Shown here piece by piece: positions 23,271 to 31,565 of a DNA stretch of 64,000 nucleotides (position 1 is its first letter; the number at the start of each line of letters is the position of its first letter). The notes beneath the pieces are model-generated. The model saw only the letters and a list, made by a program, of their open reading frames with translations, did no database searches and was not told the DNA's origin. A program made the position numbers and the translations under genes. Source of the stretch: Iamia majanohamensis (GTDB taxonomy: Bacteria > Actinomycetota > Acidimicrobiia > Acidimicrobiales > Iamiaceae); assembly GCF_028532485.1 (NCBI RefSeq), contig NZ_CP116942.1:62001-126000 (forward strand), given 5' to 3'.

Positions 23271-24628
23271 TCGTGGGGGGCTGGTCCGCGAGCGCACGCC
23301 GCCCTCTCCCTACGTTGCCTGGCTGTCTAGGACAGTCAACGTGGAAGGGACGGCGTGCGCGTCAGCAAGGTACTCAAGGCGATCTGTGGGTTCTCCCGTG
23401 AGGTCGTGGTCATCGGCGTCGGGGTCATCTCCGGGCCCCGTCCGGTGCTGGAGATCCATGTCCGCTCGAAGCTGCGGCGTCGGGGCCGGTGCGGGCGTTG
23501 CGGCCAGCTGGGGTCGTGGTTCGACAACGGGGGCGGGGCCCGCCGGTGGCGCCATGTTGATGCCGGGTTCGCGACCGTGGAGCTGGTGGCCGTGGGCCGC
23601 CGGGTCGACTGCACCGGGTGCGGGCCGACCGTCGCCGCGGTGCCGTGGGCCCGTCACGACTCGGCGTTCACCCGGGCGTTCGAGGACCTGGTGGTCCACG
23701 ACGCCATCGTCGGCAACAAGGCGGCCGCTGCGGTCCGCTACGGCATCAGCTGGCGGGCGGTCAACAACGCCTGTGTCCGCCTGGCCACCGAGGCGCTGGA
23801 TCGGGTCGACCTCCTCGACGGAGTCACCGCGATCGCCATCGACGAGGTCAAGTACAAGAAGGGCCAGCGGTACCTGACCGTCGTCTGCGACCACGCCACC
23901 GGCAAGGTGATCTGGGCGGCCAAAGGCCGCTCCCGGGCCACGGTCGGCCAGTTCTTCGATGCCCTCGGCGACCGCGCTGATGGCCTGGAGTTCGTGACCG
24001 CCGATGGGGCCGCCTGGATCCGTGACGTCGTGGCCGTCCGAGCCCCGAACGCCATCGTCTGCCTGGACACCTTCCACGTCATCGGCTGGGCCATCGACGC
24101 CCTCGACGTGGTCCGCCGCCAGGAATGGAACCGTCTCCGCCAGGCCGGAGCCGCCGGGGCCGCCAAGGAGTTCAAGGGGCTGCGGTTCCTGCTCCGCCGG
24201 AACTGGGAGAACCTCGCGCCCGGTCAACGCGCAGTGATCGATCGCCTCGCTCGAGCCAACCGGCGCACCTTCCGGGCTCACCAGCTCAAGGAGGAGCTGC
24301 GTGACATCTTCGCCCTGCCACCCACCGCCGCCCGCTGGGCGCTCGACCAGTGGCTGGCCTGGGCGTCACGATCGAAGCTCGCCCCCTTCGTCCGCCTCGC
24401 GAGGACGATCCGGACCTACCGGCCCTCCATCGAAGCCACCCTCGAATGGCGGCTCACCAACGGCATCGCCGAGTCCAACAACGCCAGCATCGGCCGCATC
24501 CGCACCAACGCCCGCGGCTTCCACGACCCCCACGCCTTCATCACCATGATCATGCTCGACCGCGCCGGCCTCAACCCCCAGCTCCCCTGGGATCACGCCG
24601 CATGACCCCCGACACCGTCAGTTGTCCC
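23235..24628 (+). mobile_element. ISL3-family insertion sequence
   Basis: A 1394-bp element with imperfect 13-nt ends, GGCTCAACTGACG on the left and GGGACAACTGACG as the inverse of the right, flanked by 8-bp direct repeats CCAAAAGG. It carries one transposase gene reading rightward. Removing the element and one repeat copy restores the IS3 OrfA/OrfB frameshift region seamlessly, which fixes the boundaries. The clean duplication suggests a comparatively recent insertion, later than the IS3 copy. Confidence 0.9.
23355..24605 (+). CDS. ISL3-family transposase
   Basis: The 416-residue protein has an N-terminal zinc-finger region (CGRCGQLG and a later CTGCG), a helix-turn-helix segment around AAVRYGISWRAVNNA, then the DDE-type catalytic core: AIDEVKYKKGQRYLTVV with the first Asp, TADGAAWIRD with the second, and GIAESNNASIGRIRTNARGF around the Glu. 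Length and order are typical for ISL3. Start: GTG at 23355 with GGAAGGG upstream. All catalytic segments are intact, so this copy may still be active. Confidence 0.93.
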   Translation: MRVSKVLKAICGFSREVVVIGVGVISGPRPVLEIHVRSKLRRRGRCGRCGQLGSWFDNGGGARRWRHVDAGFATVELVAVGRRVDCTGCGPTVAAVPWARHDSAFTRAFEDLVVHDAIVGNKAAAAVRYGISWRAVNNACVRLATEALDRVDLLDGVTAIAIDEVKYKKGQRYLTVVCDHATGKVIWAAKGRSRATVGQFFDALGDRADGLEFVTADGAAWIRDVVAVRAPNAIVCLDTFHVIGWAIDALDVVRRQEWNRLRQAGAAGAAKEFKGLRFLLRRNWENLAPGQRAVIDRLARANRRTFRAHQLKEELRDIFALPPTAARWALDQWLAWASRSKLAPFVRLARTIRTYRPSIEATLEWRLTNGIAESNNASIGRIRTNARGFHDPHAFITMIMLDRAGLNPQLPWDHAA

Positions 24629-24636
24629 CCAAAAGG
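24629..24636 (+). repeat. ISL3 target site duplication, right copy
   Basis: Second copy of CCAAAAGG, identical to 23227-23234, immediately after the ISL3 right end. Confidence 0.85.
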
Positions 24637-24639
24637 CTG

Positions 24640-25515
24640 ATGTACCCGCTCGTGCGCGAGCTCGCCGTCGACGGGATCCCTGTCGTGGTGTCGTGTCGGG
24701 TACTTGGTCTTGCTCGCGCCGCCTACTACCGCTGGTTGCTCGCCCCGTTCAGCGACGCCCAGCTCGACGAGGCCTACCTCGCGAACGCGATCTTCGACGC
24801 GCATCGTGACGACCCCGAGTTCGGGTACCGGTTCCTCGCCGATGAGGTCCGCCTCGCCCATCGCGACGTGTCGGATCGGGTGGTGTGGCGGATCTGTCGG
24901 GACAACGCCTGGTGGTCGTGCTTCGGCAAGCCCAAGGCCCGCAAGGGTTCCAAGCCCGGTGCCCCGGCTCACGACGACCTGGTCCGCCGGGACTTCACGG
25001 CCACTGAGCCGAACGAGCTGTGGCTCACCGACATCACCGAGCACCGCACCCGCGAGGGGAAGCTCTACCTCTGCGCCATCAAGGACGTGTTCTCGAACCG
25101 GATCGTCGGCTGGGCCATCGACTCGAAGATGAAGGCCCGACTCGTCGTCGCCGCGGTCGAGATGGCCGTCGCCCGCCGCGACGGTGACGTCGCGGGCTGC
25201 ATCGTCCACTCCGACCGGGGCAGCCAGTTCAGAGCTCGGAAGGTCCATCGGGCGTTGGCCCGCCACGGCCTGGTCGGATCCATGGGCCAGGTCGGCTCCG
25301 CCGGCGACAACGCCGCCATGGAGTCGTTCTTCGCCCTCCTCCAGCGCAACGTGCTGGACCGCCGCACCTGGGCCACCCGCGACGAGCTCCGCGTCGAGAT
25401 GGTCACCTGGATCGAACGCACCTACCACCGCCGCCGACGCCAGGCCCGCCTCGGCCGGTTGACCCCCATCGAGTTCGAGATGATCATGACTCCACAGACG
25501 GCAACCGCCGCCTGA
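24640..25515 (+). CDS. IS3-family transposase OrfB (DDE integrase domain)
   Basis: The product begins MYPLVRELAVDGIPV, has the IS150-type HTH_21 segment (DPEFGYRFLADEV), and the rve DDE core: NELWLTDITEHRTREGKLYL with the first Asp, IVHSDRGSQF with the second and DNAAMESFFALLQR with the Glu. It is normally made as an OrfAB fusion by -1 frameshifting; the inserted ISL3 element separates the two halves. ATG 24640 is only an internal methionine in that sense; there is no good independent ribosome site. Confidence 0.9.
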   Translation: MYPLVRELAVDGIPVVVSCRVLGLARAAYYRWLLAPFSDAQLDEAYLANAIFDAHRDDPEFGYRFLADEVRLAHRDVSDRVVWRICRDNAWWSCFGKPKARKGSKPGAPAHDDLVRRDFTATEPNELWLTDITEHRTREGKLYLCAIKDVFSNRIVGWAIDSKMKARLVVAAVEMAVARRDGDVAGCIVHSDRGSQFRARKVHRALARHGLVGSMGQVGSAGDNAAMESFFALLQRNVLDRRTWATRDELRVEMVTWIERTYHRRRRQARLGRLTPIEFEMIMTPQTATAA

Positions 25516-25522
25516 CCACCAC

Positions 25523-25546
25523 TGTCCCCTCCACGCGCGGCAGTCC
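25523..25546 (-). repeat. IS3 right terminal inverted repeat
   Basis: Inverse partner of 22876-22899; ends CCACGCGCGGCAGTCC. Followed directly by the recombinase remnant. Confidence 0.85.
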
Positions 25547-25993
25547 GCCATCCCAATCGACGTCCTCAAGGCCGAGCAGGCACGAGTCCGCAGCGAGCTG
25601 ACCCACGCCGAGAGCCAACTGGCCGGGGCCTCAACCCGCTTCGAGGAGCTGGAAGCGGCCTGGGCAGCAGCCATCGAGCTGGCCGGGGTCTGCGGTGAGG
25701 CCTACCTGCTGGCCGACGACCAGCTCAGGCGACGGTTCAACCAGGCCTTCTTCAAGAAGCTGCTCATCTCCCAGGATCAGGTCGGCGGAGCCGAGCTCAG
25801 AGAGCCCTTCCGGGCGCTGCTGGCACCCAAGGCCACGGAGGTCGCTGACGGGAGCGAGGAGGGCTCTGAGACGGGTGTCAGAGACGAAGACAACCCTGGC
25901 CGGCGGTACCTCAGGGAGGCTCCGACGACACAGGGTTGTCATAAGGAACGTTTGGCACCCCCGACGGGATTCGAACCCGCGTTGCCGGCTTGA
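25547..25993 (+). pseudogene. Large serine recombinase, C-terminal remnant
   Basis: An open frame without a start continues from the IS right end: AIPIDVLKAEQARVRSELTHA, a coiled coil, then LLADDQLRRRFNQAFFKKLLI and LREPFRALLA. This is the characteristic C-terminal region (coiled-coil motif and tail) of large serine recombinases/integrases; the catalytic and zinc-ribbon domains are missing. The reading frame runs on into the tRNA-Glu gene on the other strand and stops at 25993 inside it, which is common for integration modules inserted at a tRNA 3' end. Its 5' part was lost on the side of the IS, as for the RHS gene. Confidence 0.8.
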
Positions 25994-26028
25994 AAGGCCG
26001 GTGTCCTGGGCCGCTGGACGACGGGGGC
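25953..26028 (-). tRNA. tRNA-Glu (anticodon TTC)
   Basis: Read on the minus strand the acceptor GCCCCCG pairs with CGGGGGT (G-U at the end, as in other actinobacterial tRNA-Glu), followed by G and an encoded CCA. The anticodon stem CCGGC/GCCGG encloses CTTTCAA, giving anticodon TTC. The T arm is GCGGG-TTCGAAT-CCCGT. 76 nt with CCA. The recombinase remnant overlaps its 3' half on the opposite strand. Confidence 0.97.
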
Positions 26029-26099
26029 GGGACCGCGCGGAGGCGGCGGGGCGACCGTAGCCGCAGCCGGGCCGGGCGCCTCGCAGCGATCGGCCCCCT

Positions 26100-26621
26100 T
26101 CAGTCCTCGCCGGCCTCCAGGGCTCGGACCGCGTAGGCCACCAGGGCGCTCAGCAGGTCGTAGAGCTGCCAGGCCGCCAGCCGACGGCGGGCCTCCTCCA
26201 CCGCGGCGGGGTCGTCGGAGGCCTCGAGCACCGCCTCGGCCTCGGCCACGTCGGCCTCTCCGTCGTCGTTCCCCTCGATGCCGAGGCGCTCGCCCAGCAC
26301 CAGGCGCAGGGCGTTGACGCCCTGCATCCAGGCCACCATGCGCTCCTCGTCCATGGGTTCCTCGGCCCGCTGGTCGAGGGCGCCGAGCGCGGCCCGCCGG
26401 GAGTCGCGCAGGCGCGCCCCCTGCTCGATCTGCCAGGCCGCCTCGGCCAGCACGTCCTCCTCGTGGGCCGGCGGGAACAGGCGGCGCAGGCCGCTGTCGG
26501 CCGAGGGGTCGTCGAGGAGGGGGTCGAGCTGGGCGGCCAGGGCCCGGACCAGGTCGAGGGTGTCCTCGTCGAGGCGCAGGACGTAGGTGCCGTCGCGCCG
26601 CCGCTTGATGGGGCGGAGCAC
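26100..26621 (-). CDS. DUF2017 family protein
   Basis: A 173-residue, mostly helical acidic protein: [45 protein letters not shown], a [18 protein letters not shown] segment and a helical C-terminus [20 protein letters not shown]. This matches DUF2017, a family found almost only in actinobacteria and typically encoded directly after clpS. The position here, 36 bp downstream of clpS on the same strand, agrees. A role linked to Clp proteolysis is inferred only from that association. Confidence 0.85.
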   Translation of the reverse strand: MLRPIKRRRDGTYVLRLDEDTLDLVRALAAQLDPLLDDPSADSGLRRLFPPAHEEDVLAEAAWQIEQGARLRDSRRAALGALDQRAEEPMDEERMVAWMQGVNALRLVLGERLGIEGNDDGEADVAEAEAVLEASDDPAAVEEARRRLAAWQLYDLLSALVAYAVRALEAGED

Positions 26622-26657
26622 CTCAGCGACCGCCGACGGGGGTGGGCCGGGCCGGGG

Positions 26658-26957
26658 TCACGGCTGCTTCTCCATGGTCGCCCACAGGCCGTGCTCGTGG
26701 AGCCGGAACACGTCGAGCTCGGCCTTCTCCCGGGGCCCGGAGGACACGATGGCCCGGCCCTCGTGGTGGACCTGGAGCATGAGGTGGTCGGCCTTGGCCT
26801 TCGAGTACCCGAACAGCTTGCGGAACACCCAGGCCACGTACTGCATCAGGTTGACCGGGTCGTCCCAGACCACCACCTGCCAGGGCCGATCGACCTCGGC
26901 GTCCTCGTCGGTGGAGGGCTCGAGGACCTCGAGGGGGGCCACCTCCGTCGTCGACAT
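26658..26957 (-). CDS. clpS: ClpS, N-end rule adaptor for Clp protease
   Basis: The 99-residue protein has a disordered N-terminus and the ClpS core: [24 protein letters not shown] (the V-W-D-D-P-V-N strand forms the N-degron pocket), [20 protein letters not shown] and [18 protein letters not shown]. ClpS delivers proteins with destabilising N-termini to ClpAP or ClpCP. ATG 26957 has GGAGG 8 nt upstream; a GTG one codon earlier is possible. It forms a pair with the DUF2017 gene. Confidence 0.93.
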   Translation of the reverse strand: MSTTEVAPLEVLEPSTDEDAEVDRPWQVVVWDDPVNLMQYVAWVFRKLFGYSKAKADHLMLQVHHEGRAIVSSGPREKAELDVFRLHEHGLWATMEKQP

Positions 26958-26990
26958 CACCCCATCCTCCCAGGCCGGGGCGGCGGGAGG

Positions 26991-27974
26991 CTACGTGGCG
27001 GGCTGCGGTGCGCCGGACCGACCGGCGTCGGACCCGGCCCTCGCCCCCACGGCCGCGACGGGCAGCGGCTCGGACAGGGCCAGCAGCAGCCGCAGCGACG
27101 CGGCCCAGACGAGCATGGCCCCGAGGACGTGCAGGCCGACCAGCAGCTCGGGCACCCCGGTGAGGTACTGGAGGTAGCCCAGCCCGCCCTGGAGCACCAG
27201 CACCGCGAGCAGGGCCGTGCCCCGCTCCATGGCCGCAGAGCCGGCCATCTCCCGGCGCATGCGCAGCACCAGGGCCACCACCACGGCGAGGAACACCCAG
27301 GTGAGCCCGCTGTGGAGCATGGCCACGGAGCGGACGGCCACGTCGAGGCGCTCGGCGTCGAGGTCGCCGGCGTGGGGCCCGGCGCCGGTCACGAGGGTGC
27401 CGGCCAGGATCACCAGGGCCGCCATGGCGACCGCGGCGCGGGCCAGGCGCAGGCCCACCCGCCCGACCACCGGGGTGGTCCCCTCGGGGCCGCCGTCGGG
27501 GCCGTCGGGGCGGCTGGCCCGGTGGTGCAGCACCACCGCGTCGGCCACCAGCAGGCCGGAGACGAGGAAGTGGCCCTGGACCACGATCGGGTGGACGTCG
27601 AGCTTGACCACGAGGGCGCCGAGGAGGACCTGGGCGACGACGCCGGCCACCAGGCCCCAGGACAGCCAGACCAGGTCGCGCCGCCGGGGGCCCCGCCGGC
27701 GCAGCGACCCGAGCACGGCGAGGACGACCGCCACCGACACCAGCCCGGTGATGAGGCGGTTCCCGAACTCCACCCAGGCGTGGTGCGACGACGCGCCGTG
27801 GGGCACGAGCTCGCCCGGCTCGCACCCCGGCCACGTCGAGCAGCCCAGCCCGGACCCGGTGAGGCGGACGGCGGCGCCGGTGACCACGATGGCGACCAGC
27901 GACCACAGGGCGACGAGGGTGATCCGCCGGTAGGCGGCGGGCGAGAGGGTGGGGGCCCGCTCGAGCACGTTCAC
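26991..27974 (-). CDS. ctaA: CtaA, heme A synthase
   Basis: The 327-residue protein has eight membrane helices in two four-helix halves. Diagnostic parts are [16 protein letters not shown] (conserved cysteine pair region), [17 protein letters not shown] with the heme-ligand His and catalytic Glu, [25 protein letters not shown] and [10 protein letters not shown]. It oxidises heme O to heme A for the aa3-type oxidase. It is divergent from ctaB over about 180 bp. Start: GTG with TAGCCT six nt upstream, suggesting a leaderless transcript. Confidence 0.94.
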   Translation of the reverse strand: MNVLERAPTLSPAAYRRITLVALWSLVAIVVTGAAVRLTGSGLGCSTWPGCEPGELVPHGASSHHAWVEFGNRLITGLVSVAVVLAVLGSLRRRGPRRRDLVWLSWGLVAGVVAQVLLGALVVKLDVHPIVVQGHFLVSGLLVADAVVLHHRASRPDGPDGGPEGTTPVVGRVGLRLARAAVAMAALVILAGTLVTGAGPHAGDLDAERLDVAVRSVAMLHSGLTWVFLAVVVALVLRMRREMAGSAAMERGTALLAVLVLQGGLGYLQYLTGVPELLVGLHVLGAMLVWAASLRLLLALSEPLPVAAVGARAGSDAGRSGAPQPAT

Positions 27975-27980
27975 GTCGCG

Positions 27981-27986
27981 AGGCTA
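27981..27986 (-). promoter_or_regulatory. Leaderless -10 hexamer of ctaA
   Basis: TAGCCT on the minus strand, then six nt, then the GTG at 27974. The divergent ctaB has the same hexamer at its own start. Confidence 0.5.
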
Positions 27987-28138
27987 CGGGCGGGCCGACC
28001 GGCCGGGCCAGGCGGGCAGCCGGTGCCAGGGCTCCCGTGCCGGTGCCGGCACGGGCCGTCGCCGTCGGCGGCCCGGCTCGCGCCGGCCGGGGAGCGCGAG
28101 ACCGTCGCTCCCCTTTGGCCCCCTCGCGGATGCGGCAG

Positions 28139-28144
28139 TAGCCT
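28139..28144 (+). promoter_or_regulatory. Leaderless -10 hexamer of ctaB
   Basis: TAGCCT followed by seven nt and the GTG start at 28152. Confidence 0.5.
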
Positions 28145-28151
28145 CGCCGCC

Positions 28152-29174
28152 GTGACCTCGCCGACCACGGGTGCCGCCACCCCCGTCCGCCCGGCGCCCG
28201 GTCGCAGCTCCCTCCTGCGCCGAGGGCCTGTCGCCGGCCACCGCCCGGTCGTCGAGCGCCCCGCCCCCCTGGCCGGCGAGGCCGCGGACCAGGGCGAGCC
28301 GACCCGGTCCAAGGTCGCCGCCTACGTCGCCCTCACCAAGCCCCGCATCATCGAGCTGCTGCTCGTCACCACCGTCCCCACCCAGGTGGTGGCGGCCCGG
28401 GGACTGCCCTCGGGCTGGCTCGTGCTGTGGACGGTCCTGGGCGGCGCCCTGGCCGCGGGTGGGGCCAACACCATCAACATGGTCGTCGACCGCGACATCG
28501 ACCGGCTGATGAAGCGGACGCGTGGCCGGCCCCTCGTCACCGGCGAGATCAGCCCCCGCGCCGCGCTCACCTTCGCCATCGCCCTCGAGGTGGCGTCCTT
28601 CGCCCTCCTGTGGGGCGCGGTGAACCTGCTCTCCGCGGTGCTGGCCGTCTCGGCCACCCTCTTCTACGTCTTCGTGTACACGCTGTGGCTCAAGCGCACG
28701 TCGACCCAGAACATCGTCATCGGCGGGGCCGCCGGCGCCGCCCCCGTGCTCATCGGCTGGTCCTCGGTCACCGGCTCCCTCTCCTGGGCGCCGGTCGTCC
28801 TCTTCGCCGCCATCTTCCTGTGGACCCCGCCCCACTTCTGGTGCCTGGCGGTCCGCTACCGCGACGACTACGCCGCGGCCGACGTGCCCATGCTCCCGGT
28901 GGTGTCGAGCATGCGGGCGGTCACCCTCCGCATCGTCGGCTACACCGCCCTGCTCTGGGCCACCACCCTCCTCTTCGCCCCCGTCGCCGACATGGGCACG
29001 CTCTACCTGGTGGCCGCCATCGTCCTCGGCGGCGCCTACCTGGCCCTCACCATCGACCTCGCCCGCGACCCCGACCCGGGCAAGGCCATGCGCCTGTTCC
29101 ACTGGTCGATCACCTACGTGACGCTCCTGTTCGGGGCCATGGCGCTCGACCAGCTGCTGGTGGGGGCGTCGTGA
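28152..29174 (+). CDS. ctaB: CtaB, protoheme IX farnesyltransferase
   Basis: A 340-residue UbiA-superfamily prenyltransferase. Visible motifs: [42 protein letters not shown] with the first D-rich site (NMxxDxDxD type), [17 protein letters not shown] and [23 protein letters not shown] with the second. It makes heme O from heme B, the step before CtaA. GTG 28152 gives a 60-residue polar N-terminus before the first helix, somewhat long but common in actinobacteria; the large in-frame extension further upstream is shadow. It heads the oxidase gene cluster. Confidence 0.94.
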   Translation: MTSPTTGAATPVRPAPGRSSLLRRGPVAGHRPVVERPAPLAGEAADQGEPTRSKVAAYVALTKPRIIELLLVTTVPTQVVAARGLPSGWLVLWTVLGGALAAGGANTINMVVDRDIDRLMKRTRGRPLVTGEISPRAALTFAIALEVASFALLWGAVNLLSAVLAVSATLFYVFVYTLWLKRTSTQNIVIGGAAGAAPVLIGWSSVTGSLSWAPVVLFAAIFLWTPPHFWCLAVRYRDDYAAADVPMLPVVSSMRAVTLRIVGYTALLWATTLLFAPVADMGTLYLVAAIVLGGAYLALTIDLARDPDPGKAMRLFHWSITYVTLLFGAMALDQLLVGAS

Positions 29175-29240
29175 GCGGTGCCCGCAGAGGCACCCGGACG
29201 GGGGCCCAGCCCGATTTCCCGGGCGATCCGAGGCCCTGTG

Positions 29241-29246
29241 TAAGGT
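29241..29246 (+). promoter_or_regulatory. Possible promoter of the oxidase cluster
   Basis: TAAGGT preceded by TGTG forms an extended -10-like element about 80 nt before the first oxidase gene. No convincing -35 hexamer is seen, so this is tentative. Confidence 0.3.
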
Positions 29247-29328
29247 CCGAGCCGACCGCAATCGCCTTCCCACCGGGCGGCGTCCCGACCCGCTCGCGGG
29301 GGGCGTCGCTGACGAGGTCCACGCGTCG

Positions 29329-30909
29329 ATGACAGCAACCCAAGCACCCCCGGCAGCCCCTGCGCCCGAGGCGACGGCGACCCCCCGCACCACGGCCCCG
29401 GCCACCGGCCTGGCCGGGATCCTCGGCTCCGCCGACCACAAGGTCATCGGCCGCCTCTACCTCGGCGCCGCCATCGCCTTCGGGGCCGGCACGGCCGTCA
29501 CCGGCCTGCTCGGCGGGCTCCAGCGGGTCGACTCCTCGATCCTCGACGGCGACGTCGCCCCCCAGGTCCTCACCTTCCACGTGACCTCGGCGGTGCTGCT
29601 CGCCGTGGCCCCCGCCCTCCTCGGCCTGGCCATGGTCCTCGTGCCCCTCCAGGTCGGGGCCCGGGCCATCGCCTTCCCCCGTGCCGCGGCCGCCTCCTTC
29701 TGGGGCTACCTCGTGGGCGCCGGGCTCACCGTGGCCGCCTACGCCATCAACGGCGGACCCGGCGGCGGGCGCAGCGACGCCGTCGACCTGTGGACCGCGG
29801 CCTGGGCCCTCGTCACCGTGTCGCTCCTCCTCGGGGCGGTCTGCGTGGCGACCACCGCCCTCGCCGTGCGCACCCGCGGCCTCGGCCTCGACCGGGCCCC
29901 GATGTTCACCTGGTCGATGCTGTGCTCCTCGGTGGTGTGGCTCCTCACCCTGCCGGTCCTGGTGGCCGTGCTGATCGTGATGTTCATCGACCACCGGTTC
30001 GCCGAGATCCTCTTCGAGCCGGGGCCCGTGGCCACCTTCGCCCGGGTCTCCTGGGTCGGCCAGCAGCCCCAGGTGTACGTGTTCGCGGTGCCGGTGCTCG
30101 GGATCGCCCTCGACGCCGTGGCCACCGCCACCGGCGCCCGCATGGCCAACCGGGCCGCGGCCCGGGTCGCCATCGGCGCCTTCGCCGTGCTCGGGGTCGG
30201 GTGCTTCGCCCTCACCGCCATCTCGCCCGAGGCGGCCGACCAGCCCGTCACCAAGGGCATGGCCCTGCTCGCCCCCCTCCCGGTCCTCGCCGTGCTCGGC
30301 GTGGCCGCCACGGCCCTGCGGGCGGGGCGCCCCAAGCCCACCAGCGGCCTGGTCGGCGGGGTGGTGGCCCTGCTCGTGCTGCTGCTGGCCACCCTCGTCG
30401 GGGCCGCCACCGCCTTCGAGGGCGCCCTCGAGCTGGCCGGCACCCAGTGGGGCACGGCCCAGTCCCAGCTCACCCTCGTCGCCGTGGTCATCGCCGGGGT
30501 CGCCGGCCTGTACCACTGGTCCACCAAGGTCTTCGGCCGGGTCGCGAGCGAGGGCGCGGGGCGCACCGCCCCCCTGGTGCTCGCCCTCGGGGCCGTGGTG
30601 CTCGCCGTCCCGCAGTGCATCTCGGCCCTCGCCGGTGACGCCGAGGAGAAGGTGGCGGGCATCGAGGGCCTGAACGTGGTCGCCCTCGTCGGTGCCGTCA
30701 TCGTGGTCCTCGGCGGCCTGCTCGCCCTCTCCGGCCTCGTCGGCCGGCGCCCGGCCGACGTGCCCGCCGACCCCTGGGGTGGCCAGACCCTCGAGTGGGC
30801 CACCGCCTCGCCGCCCCCCTTCGGCAACTTCGACGCCGAGGTCCCCGAGGTCACCTCCGCCGAGCCGCTGCTCGCCGCCCCCGCCGACGACGAGGAGGCC
30901 TCCGTCTGA
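29329..30909 (+). CDS. Heme-copper oxidase subunit I paralogue lacking active-site ligands
   Basis: The 526-residue protein is recognisably related to cytochrome c oxidase subunit I: ADHKVIGRLYLGAAIAF, a helix II with one His (LTFH, H84), the conserved LVPLQVGARAIAFPR..A.SFW and, near the end, GLYHWSTKVFGR corresponding to G.YYWWPK.FG. But the CuB/heme a3 site is gone: the usual GHPEVY reads QQPQVY (245-250), no WAHH pair is present, and the HFHY segment before GLYHW is replaced by AQSQL. It has about 12 helices. It probably cannot reduce oxygen; a structural, assembly or regulatory role in the complex is possible. It is the first of eight co-directional genes and overlaps the next by one base. 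Confidence 0.8.
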   Translation: MTATQAPPAAPAPEATATPRTTAPATGLAGILGSADHKVIGRLYLGAAIAFGAGTAVTGLLGGLQRVDSSILDGDVAPQVLTFHVTSAVLLAVAPALLGLAMVLVPLQVGARAIAFPRAAAASFWGYLVGAGLTVAAYAINGGPGGGRSDAVDLWTAAWALVTVSLLLGAVCVATTALAVRTRGLGLDRAPMFTWSMLCSSVVWLLTLPVLVAVLIVMFIDHRFAEILFEPGPVATFARVSWVGQQPQVYVFAVPVLGIALDAVATATGARMANRAAARVAIGAFAVLGVGCFALTAISPEAADQPVTKGMALLAPLPVLAVLGVAATALRAGRPKPTSGLVGGVVALLVLLLATLVGAATAFEGALELAGTQWGTAQSQLTLVAVVIAGVAGLYHWSTKVFGRVASEGAGRTAPLVLALGAVVLAVPQCISALAGDAEEKVAGIEGLNVVALVGAVIVVLGGLLALSGLVGRRPADVPADPWGGQTLEWATASPPPFGNFDAEVPEVTSAEPLLAAPADDEEASV

Positions 30910-31553
30910 TGTCCGCCGCCACCGCCGTGTCCGACGAGGCCCTCGACATGGTCCCGGACGTCGCCGAGCCCGGCGCGACCCGGCCCCGCGTGCTGCTGAT
31001 GGGCACCGCCCTCGTGGCCGCCGCCATCGTCGTGCTCTTCGCCGGGCTGATCGGCCTCTACCTGGCCACCCGCCACGCCGTGATCACCGGGCCCGCCGTC
31101 GACGGCGAGGCCCCGGTGTGGTTCGTCGACGGCACCATCCCCCTCACCCCGGGCACCATGGCCCTCGGCACCATGCTGCTGTCGTGCCTCACCATGTACT
31201 GGGCGGTCGACGCGGTGGGGCGCAACGACCGCCTGAACGCCTACCTGGCCCTGGGCCTCACCCTCTTCTTCGGCGCCGCGGTCATCAACGCCACCTCCTT
31301 CCTCTACACCCAGGCCGGCATCCCGCTCGAGGGCGAGACCAACCCGGCCGGGATGCTCTTCTACGCGGTGACCGGCGCCCACCTGGCCCTGCTGATCGGC
31401 GCCATGGTGTTCGCCGCCCTCATGACCTTCCGGACCCTCGGCGGCGAGTACGCCGGGCGCGACCGCGACGGCATCACCGCCGCCAGCATGATCTGGTACC
31501 TGACCACGGCCATCCTCGGCGTCATCTGGTACGCCGTCTACGTGACCAAGTAG
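30909..31553 (+). CDS. Divergent cytochrome c oxidase subunit III-like protein
   Basis: A 214-residue protein with about five to six helices and the subunit III pattern: PRVLLMGTALVAAAIVVLFAGLIGLYLATR, TPGTMALGTMLLSCLTMYWAV, NPAGMLFYAVTGAHLALLIGA and a C-terminal IWYLTTAILGVIWYAVYV where normal CtaE has WHFVDVVW. The conserved histidines of that last motif are replaced. Its ATG overlaps the stop of the subunit I paralogue, so these two are translated as a pair. The bona fide CtaE lies further down, so this is a second, divergent copy partnering the inactive subunit I. Confidence 0.78.
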   Translation: MSAATAVSDEALDMVPDVAEPGATRPRVLLMGTALVAAAIVVLFAGLIGLYLATRHAVITGPAVDGEAPVWFVDGTIPLTPGTMALGTMLLSCLTMYWAVDAVGRNDRLNAYLALGLTLFFGAAVINATSFLYTQAGIPLEGETNPAGMLFYAVTGAHLALLIGAMVFAALMTFRTLGGEYAGRDRDGITAASMIWYLTTAILGVIWYAVYVTK

Positions 31554-31565
31554 CGAGGGACGCAC

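Larger units (their letters stand above)
22876..25546 (+). mobile_element. IS3-family insertion sequence, interrupted by an ISL3-family element
   Basis: Terminal inverted repeats lie at 22876-22899 and 25523-25546; the outer 16 nt, GGACTGCCGCGCGTGG, are identical and the 24-nt arms differ at two positions. Inside are orfA and orfB of an IS3-type transposase. Without the nested element and its duplicated target the IS would be 1269 bp, normal for IS3. The flanks (GGATG on the left, GCCATC on the right) show no 3-4 bp target duplication, and both neighbours are truncated genes, which suggests a deletion or recombination between IS copies after insertion. Confidence 0.88.

Noticed and set aside
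22871-25552. Target site duplication of the IS3 element
   Set aside because: GGATG on the left and GCCATC on the right do not match as a 3-5 bp direct repeat in the correct register.
25631-26060. ORFs over the recombinase tail and tRNA-Glu
   Set aside because: They read antisense or out of frame to the recombinase remnant and through the tRNA; phrases such as PRRDSNPR are the familiar tRNA-antisense translation.
26463-28151. Long upstream extension of the ctaB frame
   Set aside because: It overlaps ctaA, clpS and the DUF2017 gene on the other strand; the GTG at 28152 with its hexamer fits the CtaB family length.
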